Source: SXOA01 sp046593355
Lineage (GTDB): Bacteria; Planctomycetota; Planctomycetia; Pirellulales; Pirellulaceae
Length of the DNA: 64,000 nucleotides
Assembly (NCBI GenBank): GCA_046593355.1
Contig: JBKJNY010000082.1
Location: 62,001 to 126,000, forward strand
Direction of reading: 5' to 3'
The translations under genes and the position numbers were made by a program. Under the pieces are notes generated by a model that was not told where the DNA came from, did no database searches, and was given only the letters and a program-made list of their open reading frames with translations. The stretch's first letter is position 1. Each line of letters begins with the position of its first letter. Below, piece by piece: positions 26,654-35,612 of this stretch.

Positions 26654-26742
26654 GGCGAGCAACATCAGGGGGTCGGGAGTCTTTGGCGGCAGTAGCTATT
26701 GCCAATGGGTCGTCTATGGCGCCAAAGACTCCCGACCCCGTA

Positions 26743-29730
26743 CTATTTGAGAGAACTTAGATACGCCAACAGGTCGGCGACTTGATCGGCGGTCATGTCG
26801 CGGAGGAGCAAGTCCGGCATTAGGGACTGACTCTGCGGGACCAGCCGCTCGATTTCCTTGGCGGGGATGCGGATTTCCTTGTCCTGCGCGTCCTTGAGTA
26901 CGACTTCGCTGTCGTCCTTCTTCACCAGCAAGCCGGTCGCCAGGCGGCCGTCGTCCAGTTCGGCGAGGTGCGTAACGTACTTGGGGTCGATCAGCTTGGA
27001 AGGTTCGAGGATGCTCTCCAGGAGCTGGGCCCGCGAGTACTTTTTGCCGATGGTGGTCAGCTCGGGACCGACTTCCTTGCCTTCCTTTTGGATGCGGTGG
27101 CAGTTCTTGCAGGAGACGCTGGCGGTCTCAAAAAAGACCCTTTTGCCGCGGGCCTCGTCGCCCTTCAGCGACAGTATCTGCTCAGGCCGGATCACGCTGC
27201 CGAGGCGCTTAGCGCGTTTTTCCGGCGGAAGGTAACGCTCGAAGAGGTCGCGTATGCTGACGTCGGCGTGCTGGGAACCCTTTTCGACTGCCAGGTCGTC
27301 GACGGAGGATTCCAAACCGAAGTCGTCAAACGCCCGCTGCAGCATGAGTGCTCCGCTGGTCGAGGCCAGCAGGCGATCAACGATTTCCGCCTGCTTTGCC
27401 CCCTGTTTCGTCGCTCGCAGCAGCTCCAGATTGGCGACTTCTTCTTTGCGGAGCTTGGCTGCCGCGACGTTGCCCGTTTTATCGCTCGCCGATTCCGGCG
27501 GCAGCTCTTTGATCCACTTGTGGATTAGCTCGATCCCTGCGCGGTCCACTTCCGTCGATCCGAGGTGCGGCATGCGGCCGCCGCCGAGCTTGGTCATGCG
27601 ATAGAGCAAGACCGAGCGAAACGGATCGCCGGGAGCAATGACCTGGGCGGCGTGGATGCCAAATGTCCCTTGCGTCGGCCGGACACCGATCATGTCGGTC
27701 TTGTCGAGCGACAAGTCGAATGGCATTTTCGACAGAACCGCACTGCCGGCATGGAGGCGGTGGCAGTGGGCGCAATTGGCGTGCAAATAAGCGCGGGCTC
27801 GGTCTTCTTGAGGAGCCGAGGCATTGTGCGAGTTGGCCAGTTTGGGCTGTTTCTTGTCCACCGCAATCGGCTGCTCGAAGAGCTTCATTTGCGCGAGCGC
27901 ATCAAGCTGTGAAATTGTGGAGCCGCCGTACGCGTGCGATTTGTTGAGCTGCGGCGTGTTGAAGGCGATTGCCGGTCCCGACCATTTGTTGTGGCAGCGC
28001 TGGCACTCGGCGCGACCGGCGAAGCGCCACGTCTGTTGCCGTTTTCCGCCAGGCGCTGCGGAATCGGCAACATCCAAGGTCCGCTCCGTGCCGGGGGCAC
28101 CCACGAGCAGCGCATCCGTCTGCTCGTCGTTCCACTGATACGTATATGGCATCCATTCGATGCCGTCGAAGTGCAGGATTTGCGTTTCGATGCGGCGGCG
28201 ACTGGCCGGATTGCCGGACTCCAGGTCGAGCGAAAGTGTTTTGACGAGGACGGAGTCTTTGGGAAACGTCCAGGTCGCTCCCTCGGCTTTGATCGACAAC
28301 TCTCCTGGGACGGCGACCAGTCGCTCGGCCACGGCATGATCGGCCCAGGGCTGAGCATTGATGGAGTAGGGGATGACTCCCGCCGCCAGACCCTCACCCC
28401 GGCCCTCTCCCAAGGGGAGAGGGGGTTTGACGGCGGAAAAGAGGCCGGTATCGCTGAGCTTTCGCGGAAACGTGGCGGACTGGTCCTGCTGCGGATTCGG
28501 CACGAATCGGTGAATCGTGCCGGCGGTGTGATCGAGCACATAGAACTCGCCGGCATTGTCTTCGCCAAAGCCAACGACGCGATGGGTGGTGTCGGCGAGC
28601 TCCCGATGGTTCACGACCTTGCCGTTCTCGTAGCGGAAGCCCCAGAACTTGCCGGTGTCGTAGTCTCCGTAGATGTGGTGTCCTTGCAGCTCCTTCAGCC
28701 GCGGCCCGTAGTACGTCAGACCGTCGGTGATGGATGAGGACTCGGAGTGGGGATGGTCGATGGTCGGCGGCAGGATGGGAGTTGGCCCCCGCGGCCACTC
28801 CGTGTTGGTTGGCTGCCGCCCTTCCATGACGCTCCAGCCGTAGTTGCCGCCGCGCTCCACGCGGTCGAGCAGTTCCCAGAGCTCCCAACCGACGTCGCCA
28901 ACCCACAGATCCCCCGTCTTCTTATCAAAGCTCATCCGCCACGGATTGCGAAAGCCGTAGGCCCAGATTTCGCCCCGCGCCCCTTTCAAATCGATGAACG
29001 GATTGTCGGCGGGAATACGGTAATTCTTGCCGCCATCGGCGTGGTCGACGTCGATCCGCAGGATGGCGGAAAGCAGGTTGCTGACGTCTTGCCCCGCCTT
29101 CCGCGAGTCCGGCGGATTCGGCCCCGAGCCGTCCCCCGTGGAAATATAGAGGCAGCCATCCGGGCCAAACTTCAGCGCGCAGCCGTTATGCCCGCCGGAG
29201 AGCCAGGTGATGATCGTGGTTTCGCTGGCCGGGTCAATTTTCGGCGGCTCGGTGTCGCTGACTTTGAACCGCGCGATGTGCGAACCCTCCGGCAGCTCTC
29301 CCGCTTGGATGTAGCAGACATAGCAGTAGTGGTTCTCTTGAAATTTAGGGTGAAAAGCGAGTGCATAAACTTGCTGCGCCCCTGGAATCTCCTTGGCAAT
29401 ATCAATCACGAGGTCGGCTGACTTCACGTCGGGCTGGTTCTTGAACGAGAATATCTTGCCCGCTTGCTCGACAATGAATAGCCGGTCGCTCCCCGGCGCG
29501 CTGGTGAGATCAAGGCAATCCTTGAACTTGAGTTCTGGAAAGGCCCGCTCGGTCACGTAAGGGAGCGGCGTATCGGGCGAACCCGTGATGCGCGACGTGG
29601 TCCACGCCGCCCGCTTGAGAATTTCGCCCTTCGGCTGCTGCGCCTCCAGGTCGGCGAGCGGAAACAAGATTAGAAAAGCCCACAGCGCTCGCTTTGCAGT
29701 GCCACCGATTCGATGGGAAGTGTCATTCAT
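26743..29730 (-). CDS. PQQ-type sugar dehydrogenase with cytochrome c modules
   Basis: A 995-residue exported protein, the largest secreted enzyme in the window. After the signal peptide, residues about 60-420 form a glucose/sorbosone dehydrogenase propeller (FKDCLDLTSAPGSDRLFIVEQAGKI, HPKFQENHYCYVCY, GGHNGCALKFGPDGCLYISTGDG, AYGFRNPWRMSFDKKTGDLWVGDVG). Three CxxCH haem sites follow: CQRCH, CAHCH and CKNCH; the last sits in a typical planctomycete C-terminal haem-binding domain (VGPELTTIGKKYSRAQLLESIL) with a DUF1080-like tail. A CCCTCACCCCGGCCCTCTCCC repeat encodes an in-frame insert (PLPLGEGRGEGLAAG) between the propeller and the haem part. It probably oxidises sugars in the periplasm and feeds the respiratory chain. 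Confidence 0.87.
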   Translation of the reverse strand: MNDTSHRIGGTAKRALWAFLILFPLADLEAQQPKGEILKRAAWTTSRITGSPDTPLPYVTERAFPELKFKDCLDLTSAPGSDRLFIVEQAGKIFSFKNQPDVKSADLVIDIAKEIPGAQQVYALAFHPKFQENHYCYVCYIQAGELPEGSHIARFKVSDTEPPKIDPASETTIITWLSGGHNGCALKFGPDGCLYISTGDGSGPNPPDSRKAGQDVSNLLSAILRIDVDHADGGKNYRIPADNPFIDLKGARGEIWAYGFRNPWRMSFDKKTGDLWVGDVGWELWELLDRVERGGNYGWSVMEGRQPTNTEWPRGPTPILPPTIDHPHSESSSITDGLTYYGPRLKELQGHHIYGDYDTGKFWGFRYENGKVVNHRELADTTHRVVGFGEDNAGEFYVLDHTAGTIHRFVPNPQQDQSATFPRKLSDTGLFSAVKPPLPLGEGRGEGLAAGVIPYSINAQPWADHAVAERLVAVPGELSIKAEGATWTFPKDSVLVKTLSLDLESGNPASRRRIETQILHFDGIEWMPYTYQWNDEQTDALLVGAPGTERTLDVADSAAPGGKRQQTWRFAGRAECQRCHNKWSGPAIAFNTPQLNKSHAYGGSTISQLDALAQMKLFEQPIAVDKKQPKLANSHNASAPQEDRARAYLHANCAHCHRLHAGSAVLSKMPFDLSLDKTDMIGVRPTQGTFGIHAAQVIAPGDPFRSVLLYRMTKLGGGRMPHLGSTEVDRAGIELIHKWIKELPPESASDKTGNVAAAKLRKEEVANLELLRATKQGAKQAEIVDRLLASTSGALMLQRAFDDFGLESSVDDLAVEKGSQHADVSIRDLFERYLPPEKRAKRLGSVIRPEQILSLKGDEARGKRVFFETASVSCKNCHRIQKEGKEVGPELTTIGKKYSRAQLLESILEPSKLIDPKYVTHLAELDDGRLATGLLVKKDDSEVVLKDAQDKEIRIPAKEIERLVPQSQSLMPDLLLRDMTADQVADLLAYLSSLK
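28391..28425. repeat. CCCTCACCCCGGCCCTCTCCC palindrome, copy 1 (in frame)
   Basis: One of three copies of an inverted repeat with arms GGCCCTCTCCC and its complement. Here it lies inside the sugar dehydrogenase reading frame and is translated as PLPLGEGRGEGL. Other copies are at 43372-43404 and 61594-61629. Confidence 0.85.
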
Positions 29731-29798
29731 GCTCGGCAGTTTACCGTCCCGCTTGGTATATTACGACCTGTCGCACTCTCGCAGCGAAAGATACGCCC

Positions 29799-30482
29799 AT
29801 GGCCGACTTCAAGGTGACGCAGCTCGCGTCCGGTTTGGATTTCGAGAATCTGCCGTACTGGGACGTAGTGATTATCGGTGCCGGCCCAGCTGGGCTGGCC
29901 GCCAGTCTGACGACGGCTCATCGAGCGCTGACCACGCTGGTGATCGAGGCCAAGGACCGTCCCGGCAGGCAGCCGCAGTTCTTGTACGCCGACAAACGGA
30001 TCGTGGACTTTCCCGGCTTTCCGGACGGCATTACCGGAGACGAACTATCCGTGCGGACGTATCGCCAGGCGCTGGACGCACTGGTGCAGTTCCGGTTCAA
30101 CGAGGAGCTGGTGACCATCGAGGACACCGGCCAGGTGGAGACGCAGGAACGGCTGAAGCGGGTTGTCACCAGCAAAGGAACCTATCTTTGCCGCAAGGTG
30201 ATCATTGCCTGCGGCCTGTTGCACTACCCCCGGCGGCTCACGGTGCTCGATCAGCTCGAGTCGAAGAACATCCATTACAAGGTTCCAAAAATTGGCGACT
30301 ACGAGGGGCGTCGCGTCGCCGTCGTGGGGGGAGGCGACTCGGCGCTGGACGCCGCGCTCATGGTGCAGGCCCGCGGCGGCCTAGTGGACCTCGTCGTGCG
30401 CGAGTCCACGCCCATCGGCAAGGCCGTAACGAACACCGATAAAGTGCCACTTATAGGTGCGTTGAGCCGATGCTGTTGTTAG
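29799..30482 (+). pseudogene. Truncated thioredoxin-reductase-like FAD oxidoreductase
   Basis: A 227-residue fragment of a pyridine-nucleotide disulfide oxidoreductase family protein. It has the FAD motif DVVIIGAGPAGLAASLTTAHRALTTLVIEAK, the segment IIACGLLHYPRRL and the second dinucleotide motif VAVVGGGDSALDAALMVQARGG, then stops abruptly at residue 227 after TNTDKVPLIGALSRCCC. A full enzyme continues for roughly 80-110 residues with the rest of the NADPH domain and the C-terminal FAD-binding segment. The cut end has no homology to the family. It may be a relic; the DUF1549 gene follows after 35 bases. The start at 29799 (MADFKVTQL) is the family start. Confidence 0.72.
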
Positions 30483-30517
30483 GATAAAGGGGCTACGTCC
30501 TACGGAAGAATCTCGCT

Positions 30518-32953
30518 ATGGCACGAGTTGGCGTTATCCCTGTGTACTGGTTGGCTTTAGGGCTGGCGATTGCGCTGCATCTAGCCGGCGGCGGGTCGGT
30601 GGTGCGGGCCGAAATTCGGGTCAGTCCCGCGGCGGTAAAAATGGACCGGCCGGAGGCTTCGCAGCAGTTGTTGATTACGGAGGTGGCGGGGGAAAAGCAG
30701 CGGGATGCGACCCGCGAGGCGAAGTATGAGGTGAAGCCGCCAGTCATTGTCGAAGTCGATGCGGACGGCTTGATGGAGCCGTTGGAAGAAGGGACGACGG
30801 TCGTCGTCGTGAAGATAGGTCAGATGCAGGTGGAGGTGCCAGTGACCGTGACCGGACTCAAGGCTCCGCCACCGGTATCTTTCGAGCATGAAATTCAGCC
30901 CATCCTGACTAAGAACCGCTGCAACTCCGGAGGCTGTCACGGCAAGGCGGAGGGACAGAACGGTTTTAAGCTCAGCCTGCTGGGGTTTGATGCGGACTTC
31001 GATTACGACGCGCTCATTAAGCAAGGGAAAGGCCGACGCGTTTCGTTCGCCCATCCGGCCCGCAGCCTGCTGATTCGCAAGGCTTGCGCGGAGACTCCCC
31101 ACGGTGGCGGGCTGAAGATTGAGTCCGGCGGCCCGCAGTACAAACGCCTGGTCCGCTGGATTGCTTCCGGTGCTCCGGCGAAGATTGCCGATGACCAGCC
31201 GATTGTTTCAATTGAGGTCGAGCCTTCGCAGCTTGTGATGCAGGCCAAGGAGACGCGGCAGCTCAAGGTGACCGCCATCAATGCCAAGGGAGAGCGGCAC
31301 TGCGCGACGGTCGAGGCGGACTATGTTTCCAATGCCCCGCACGTCGTCGAAGCGAGCTCTCGCGGGCTGCTTCTGGCGACGGACATTCCGGGCGAGTCAG
31401 CGATCCTGGTCCGCTACTTGGGGCACGTCGCCGTCTGCCGCGTGGCGGTGCCGCGGCCGAATCAGATCATTGTCCGCCCGGCGGAAAACAACTTCATCGA
31501 CAAGCACGTCTGGGACAAGCTCGTCACGCTCGGCATCCAGCCCAGTGACGTGATCGACGACGCCACATTCCTGCGGCGAGCCTATCTCGATACCATCGGC
31601 ACACTTCCCACTGCTGCGGAGGCACGGGCATTCCTCGCCGACACCGCTACGGATAAGCGGACGAAGTTAGTCGGGGCTCTCTTAGAGCGCCCCGAATATG
31701 CCGACTACTGGGCCATGCAGTGGGGAGACATCCTGCGGGCGGACAAAATCAAGATCACGCCGCAGGGGACCGTCGGCGTCACCCGCTGGCTCCGCAAACA
31801 GTTCGGCGAGAACCGGCCCTATGACGCGATGGTCCGCGAAATCATCACCGCTCAGGGCCCCGTGCAGAGCGAAAGCCCTGCCGCCTTTTTCAAAGCAGTC
31901 GACCAGCCGGAGCTTGCCAGCCGCTCGGTCAGTCAGTTGTTCCTAGGCGTGCGGATTGAATGTGCCCAGTGCCATCATCATCCCAGCGAGCGGTGGGGGC
32001 AGGACGACTACGCCGGCCTGGCCGGGTTCTTCACCGGCCTCTCCATCAAACGGCTGCCGAATGCGACGGATGCGGTGGTTTCCCGCGGCGGGACCGACGT
32101 GAATCACCCGCGGCTCAAGACGCCGGTCCCCGCGCGGGCCCTGGGGGCGAAGGACGCCGACTTCACGAACATCAGCGACCGGCGGCAGGTGCTGGCGAGC
32201 TGGATGACGGCGGCAGACAACCCGTACTTTGCCCGGGCCATCGCCAACCGGATGTGGGCCCATTACATGGGTCGCGGCCTCGTCGAGCCGATTGACGACA
32301 TCCGGGCCACCAACCCGCCCACCAACGAGCCGCTGATGGCCGCCCTGGAGGCCCACCTCCGCGAAGTGAAGTTCGACCTCAAGGCGTTCACCCGCACGCT
32401 CCTCGCCTCGCGGGTCTATCAGCTCAGCACGGCGGCCAGCGACTCCAACCGGGACGACCGGCAGCATTTCTCGCACGCCTTCCCCAAGGCCCTCCCCGCC
32501 GAGGTGCTGCTCGACGCCGTCTGTCAGACCACCGGCGTCCCCGAAAAATTCAACGGCTGGCCGCTCGGCGTCCGGTGCATTCAGGTCTGGGACAACCGGA
32601 TGCCGTCGTATTTCTTCCGCATCTTCGGCCGCCCGGTGCGAGCCACCGTCTGCGAATGCGAGCGGAGCAACGAGCCGAGCATCTCCCAGGCCCTGCACCT
32701 TCTCAACTCCCCCGAAATCAACGACAAAATCATCAGCCGCAGCGGCGCCGCACGCAAACTGGCTGATTCCAAGTTAACGCCCGAGCAAATCATCGAAGAA
32801 GTCTATTTAGCAACTCTCTCGCGGCTCCCCACCGCGGCAGAAAAAGCCCTGATGCAAGAGGCCTTCACCGCCGCCGGCGACCAGCGGCACCAGGCGGTGG
32901 AAGACGTGCTGTGGACAGTGATGAATACCAAGGAGTTTTTGTATAACCATTAG
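30518..32953 (+). CDS. DUF1549/DUF1553 planctomycete cytochrome-type protein
   Basis: An 811-residue exported protein. A signal peptide is followed by a bacterial Ig-like (BIG2) part (IRVSPAAVKMDRPEASQQLL, VEVDADGLMEPLEEGTTVV), a PSCyt-type motif with CNSGGCHGKAEGQNGF and the DUF1549 domain (FIDKHVWDKLVTLGIQPSDV, DDATFLRRAYLDTIGTLPT). DUF1553 follows (TAADNPYFARAIANRMWAHYMGRGLVEPIDD, LLASRVYQLS and CECERSNEPSISQALHLLNSPEI). The family is almost confined to the PVC superphylum and is thought to act at the cell envelope, possibly in redox-coupled carbohydrate processing. Its partner DUF1501 gene follows, a standard pairing, here interrupted by one small gene and two repeats. Confidence 0.93.
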   Translation: MARVGVIPVYWLALGLAIALHLAGGGSVVRAEIRVSPAAVKMDRPEASQQLLITEVAGEKQRDATREAKYEVKPPVIVEVDADGLMEPLEEGTTVVVVKIGQMQVEVPVTVTGLKAPPPVSFEHEIQPILTKNRCNSGGCHGKAEGQNGFKLSLLGFDADFDYDALIKQGKGRRVSFAHPARSLLIRKACAETPHGGGLKIESGGPQYKRLVRWIASGAPAKIADDQPIVSIEVEPSQLVMQAKETRQLKVTAINAKGERHCATVEADYVSNAPHVVEASSRGLLLATDIPGESAILVRYLGHVAVCRVAVPRPNQIIVRPAENNFIDKHVWDKLVTLGIQPSDVIDDATFLRRAYLDTIGTLPTAAEARAFLADTATDKRTKLVGALLERPEYADYWAMQWGDILRADKIKITPQGTVGVTRWLRKQFGENRPYDAMVREIITAQGPVQSESPAAFFKAVDQPELASRSVSQLFLGVRIECAQCHHHPSERWGQDDYAGLAGFFTGLSIKRLPNATDAVVSRGGTDVNHPRLKTPVPARALGAKDADFTNISDRRQVLASWMTAADNPYFARAIANRMWAHYMGRGLVEPIDDIRATNPPTNEPLMAALEAHLREVKFDLKAFTRTLLASRVYQLSTAASDSNRDDRQHFSHAFPKALPAEVLLDAVCQTTGVPEKFNGWPLGVRCIQVWDNRMPSYFFRIFGRPVRATVCECERSNEPSISQALHLLNSPEINDKIISRSGAARKLADSKLTPEQIIEEVYLATLSRLPTAAEKALMQEAFTAAGDQRHQAVEDVLWTVMNTKEFLYNH

Positions 32954-33101
32954 AAAGTACTCCTCACGCTCCGCGTGAGGAAACAACTGTGTCCCAAGCT
33001 CTGCTTGGGACACCAAGTCTCGAAGCTCCGCTTCGCGATTCGGCAAGCAGAGCTTGCAAGACGTGCGTTCCCAAGCAGGAGCTTGGGAACGAGTAGTGGA
33101 T
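32954..33101. mobile_element. Palindrome-rich inserted element flanked by ATAACCATTAG
   Basis: A 148-base block of palindromes (first CCTCACGCTCCGCGTGAGG, then the repeat at 32985-33098). It is flanked by the 11-base direct repeat ATAACCATTAG at 32943-32953 and 33102-33112, as expected of a target-site duplication. The left copy contains the stop codon of the DUF1549 gene. I infer that the block inserted at that stop codon. Confidence 0.6.
32985..33098. repeat. 114-base palindromic repeat, copy 1
   Basis: A chain of short palindromes (CCCAAGCTCTGCTTGGG, CGAAGCTCCGCTTCG, GCAAGCAGAGCTTGC-type and CCCAAGCAGGAGCTTGGG) starting AACTGTGTCCC and ending GAGTAGTG. A near-identical copy is at 33668-33780. 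Confidence 0.85.
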
Positions 33102-33129
33102 AACCATTAGCCCGAAAGAGAGGTGGCCG

Positions 33130-33660
33130 ATGAAAGGATTGCTTTACACCCGTCTCGCATGCGGTGGAGTCGCGCTCTGTGCGATGGCAATTTCCATCGC
33201 CGCCGCTGAGCCCCCGGTCGGTCCAGGCGCCGCTCCAGGCACCCCTTCGGGCGCGGTTCCAGACGCCGCGAAGGTGAAGTCGATCCGGCCCCGTCCGCCC
33301 AGCGGCTACTTTGCGGACCAGCTCGGAACGTATCTGACCATCGAGGGTGTCCTGGCCGTTGGTCTCAAGGTGGAGACCCCCGCCCTCTTGGTGGACACGG
33401 TCGGCGGCAAAAAGCTGGACAAGCCGATTGCGATCACGATCCAAAACATTCCCGCCCTTCCACCCAAGCAGCGATGCGTCCTCAAGGGATACGAGTTAGG
33501 GAAAATGATTGGCAGGCCACCCGCGAAATATGATGCGGCCAAAGAACAAGGACTGGACGCGGCAGAACTGGTAAAAGGGGATGCATTAATATGGCAGTGG
33601 CGTCCGTATTTTGTCGTGCTCAAAGTGGTGGAGCCGAAGGGACTAGAACTTAGCAAATAG
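33130..33660 (+). CDS. Small secreted hypothetical protein
   Basis: A 176-residue exported protein with a signal peptide (LLYTRLACGGVALCAMAISIAAA) and a Pro/Gly-rich linker. The rest contains DQLGTYLTIEGVLAVGLKVETPALLVDTVGGKKL and RCVLKGYELGKMIGRPPAKYD. No known family was recognised. It sits between the DUF1549 and DUF1501 genes and is bracketed by two copies of the 114-base repeat; the bracketing is discussed as a finding. Confidence 0.65.
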   Translation: MKGLLYTRLACGGVALCAMAISIAAAEPPVGPGAAPGTPSGAVPDAAKVKSIRPRPPSGYFADQLGTYLTIEGVLAVGLKVETPALLVDTVGGKKLDKPIAITIQNIPALPPKQRCVLKGYELGKMIGRPPAKYDAAKEQGLDAAELVKGDALIWQWRPYFVVLKVVEPKGLELSK

Positions 33661-33667
33661 TAGCAGT

Positions 33668-33780
33668 AACTGTGTCCCGAGCTCCGCTTGGGACACCAAG
33701 TCTCGAAGCTCCGCTTCGCGAACGGCAAGCAGAGCTTGCAAGACGTGCGTTCCCAAGCAGGAGCTTGGGAACGAGTAGTG
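33668..33780. repeat. 114-base palindromic repeat, copy 2
   Basis: A direct copy of 32985-33098 with a handful of substitutions, mostly in loops or in pairs that keep the stems (CCCGAGCTCCGCTTGGG here). It lies between the small secreted protein and the DUF1501 gene. Confidence 0.85.
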
Positions 33781-33815
33781 TGCAGCGAGGTCGTTAGTTA
33801 GAAGGACGATTCAAT

Positions 33816-35147
33816 ATGCTCAACTTCAATCTCCCCGGCCCCCTCTCCCGCAACTGCGACGGCTTCTCCCGCCGCCACATGCTCAAGCTCGGCGGCGGCA
33901 TGCTCGCCGGCCTTACGCTGCCGAACCTGCTGGCCGCGGAAGCCTCCGCCGCCGCTCCGCGGGCCAAGGCCAAGTCCTGCATCTTCATTTTCCTGGAAGG
34001 TGGCCCCCCGCATCAGGATATGTGGGACCCCAAGCCGGACGCTCCGCCGGAAATCCGCGGCCCGTTCAAGACGATGCCGACCAAGGTCCCCGGCACGTTT
34101 TTTACCGAGCATTGCCAGAAGTGTGCGGCCATTGCGGACAAGTTCACCGTCGTCCGCAGCCACAGCCACGCCGACAACGGCCACATGACCGGCTATTACT
34201 ACGTGATGACCGGCCGCAAGCCGCCGTTTGCCGACGGCGAGCACCCGATTCCGACCAACGAGCACTTCCCCTCGCTCGGCTCCATCGTCAGCCGCGAGAA
34301 AGGGGCGGTGGGGACGATGCCGCCGTACATCAACATGCCGCACCCCATGTCCGCCGGCGGGCCCGGTTTCTACGGGGCCGAATACGCCCCCTTCGTCATC
34401 GAAGCCGACCCCAGCCAGCCCGACTTCGAGGTCAAGGACCTCGGCCGGCTGGAAGGGATGACCGAGTCCCGGCTCGGCCTGCGGCAGCGGCTGCTGGCGG
34501 GTCTGGAAAAAAGCGGCCAGCGAACCGGGCGGGCCAAGGCGATGTCCACTTACTACGCCAAGGCCTACGACCTGATGACCTCCCCCGAGGCCCGCCAGGC
34601 GTTCCACATCCAGTCGGAGCCCGAGAAGCTCCGCGAGGAATATGGCCAGACGCAAATCGGCCAGTGTACACTCCTCGGCCGCCGCCTGGTCGAAGCCGGC
34701 TGCCGCTTCGTCGGCATCGACGCCCCCGGCTGGGACGTACACTTCAACTGCTTCCCCGCCTTGCAGGGCGATCTCATTCCCCCCGCCGACCGGGCCTTCG
34801 CCGCCCTGGTCACCGACCTGGAGCAGCGGGGCATGCTCGACAGCACGCTCGTCGTCATGATGGGCGAAATGGGCCGCACCCCCCGCATCAACGCCCAAGC
34901 CGGCCGCGACCACTGGTCCATGGCCCAGTGCATCCTCTTCGCCGGCGGCGGCACCAAGCCCGGCCGCATCATCGGCGCCACCGACCACCAGGCCGCCGCC
35001 CCCACCGAGCTCCCCATCAGCGTCGGCGACCTCCGCCACACCGTCATGACGCTGCTCGGCATCGACTCGAAAAAGGAATACCCCGACTCGCTCGGCCGCC
35101 CGGTGCCGCTGACGGATGAGGGGAAGATGATTCCGGGATTGGTGTAG
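33816..35147 (+). CDS. DUF1501 family Tat-exported protein
   Basis: A 443-residue sulfatase-superfamily protein with an N-terminal Tat-like leader (GFSRRHMLKLGGGMLAG). Body motifs are CIFIFLEGGPPHQDMWDPKPDAP, VRSHSHADNGHMTGYYYVMTG, LGSIVSREKGAVGTMPPYIN, MLDSTLVVMMGEMGRTPRIN and GRDHWSMAQCILFAGGG. The family is the usual partner of DUF1549/DUF1553 proteins. Its 3' end (35023-35151) is duplicated at 35979-36107. Confidence 0.93.
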   Translation: MLNFNLPGPLSRNCDGFSRRHMLKLGGGMLAGLTLPNLLAAEASAAAPRAKAKSCIFIFLEGGPPHQDMWDPKPDAPPEIRGPFKTMPTKVPGTFFTEHCQKCAAIADKFTVVRSHSHADNGHMTGYYYVMTGRKPPFADGEHPIPTNEHFPSLGSIVSREKGAVGTMPPYINMPHPMSAGGPGFYGAEYAPFVIEADPSQPDFEVKDLGRLEGMTESRLGLRQRLLAGLEKSGQRTGRAKAMSTYYAKAYDLMTSPEARQAFHIQSEPEKLREEYGQTQIGQCTLLGRRLVEAGCRFVGIDAPGWDVHFNCFPALQGDLIPPADRAFAALVTDLEQRGMLDSTLVVMMGEMGRTPRINAQAGRDHWSMAQCILFAGGGTKPGRIIGATDHQAAAPTELPISVGDLRHTVMTLLGIDSKKEYPDSLGRPVPLTDEGKMIPGLV

Positions 35148-35151
35148 GGTA
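35023..35151. repeat. 129-base direct repeat at the 3' end of the DUF1501 gene, copy 1
   Basis: The last 125 bases of the DUF1501 coding sequence, stop codon and four following bases. It matches 35979-36107 at 126 of 129 positions. The two copies bracket the HEPN gene pair. Confidence 0.9.
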
Positions 35152-35204
35152 GAATAGGAGTTGAGTGCAAACAGGTTTCGCTCCCGATGATCTGGAGCCG
35201 GCTC

Positions 35205-35612
35205 ATGCCGCCAACTACGAGCCGCGATTTTCAGAGGGCCGCGAGACAGCGTTTGACGACTGCCGAGGTTCTGCTGAAAGAAAAGCTGACCCTCGACGCT
35301 CAATACATTGGAGGCTATGCCGTTGAATGTTCGCTCAAGGCACTGATCCTGCATCACACTCCCGAGCCTGATATTCCAGACAAACTGAAGAGAATCACGT
35401 CGGGAGCACCGATGCACCGCCCGGAAGTTTTGCTTGGCGAACTGAGGAATCTGGGCATCGAACTTCCGGCTGTGATTGCTAGGCGAATGAGGCGATTCGA
35501 TTGGACGACCGATTTGCGATACGAGACTGGGCGAAGGGATACTGGTGAGACCGTGGCGTTTTTGAAAACCGTGAGAGCTATTTTTGATTGGGTGGAGGGA
35601 CAATTGCCATGA
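35205..35612 (+). CDS. HEPN domain protein
   Basis: A 135-residue all-helical HEPN-fold protein. Signature segments are DFQRAARQRLTTAEVLLKE, YIGGYAVECSLKALILHHTP and WTTDLRYETGRRDTGETVAFLKTVRAIFDWVE. I do not see the RxxxxxxH ribonuclease motif of toxin HEPNs, so this may be a non-nuclease HEPN. The start at 35205 is preferred because GGAG lies eight bases upstream; 35187 is possible. The stop overlaps the next start (ATGA). Confidence 0.8.
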   Translation: MPPTTSRDFQRAARQRLTTAEVLLKEKLTLDAQYIGGYAVECSLKALILHHTPEPDIPDKLKRITSGAPMHRPEVLLGELRNLGIELPAVIARRMRRFDWTTDLRYETGRRDTGETVAFLKTVRAIFDWVEGQLP

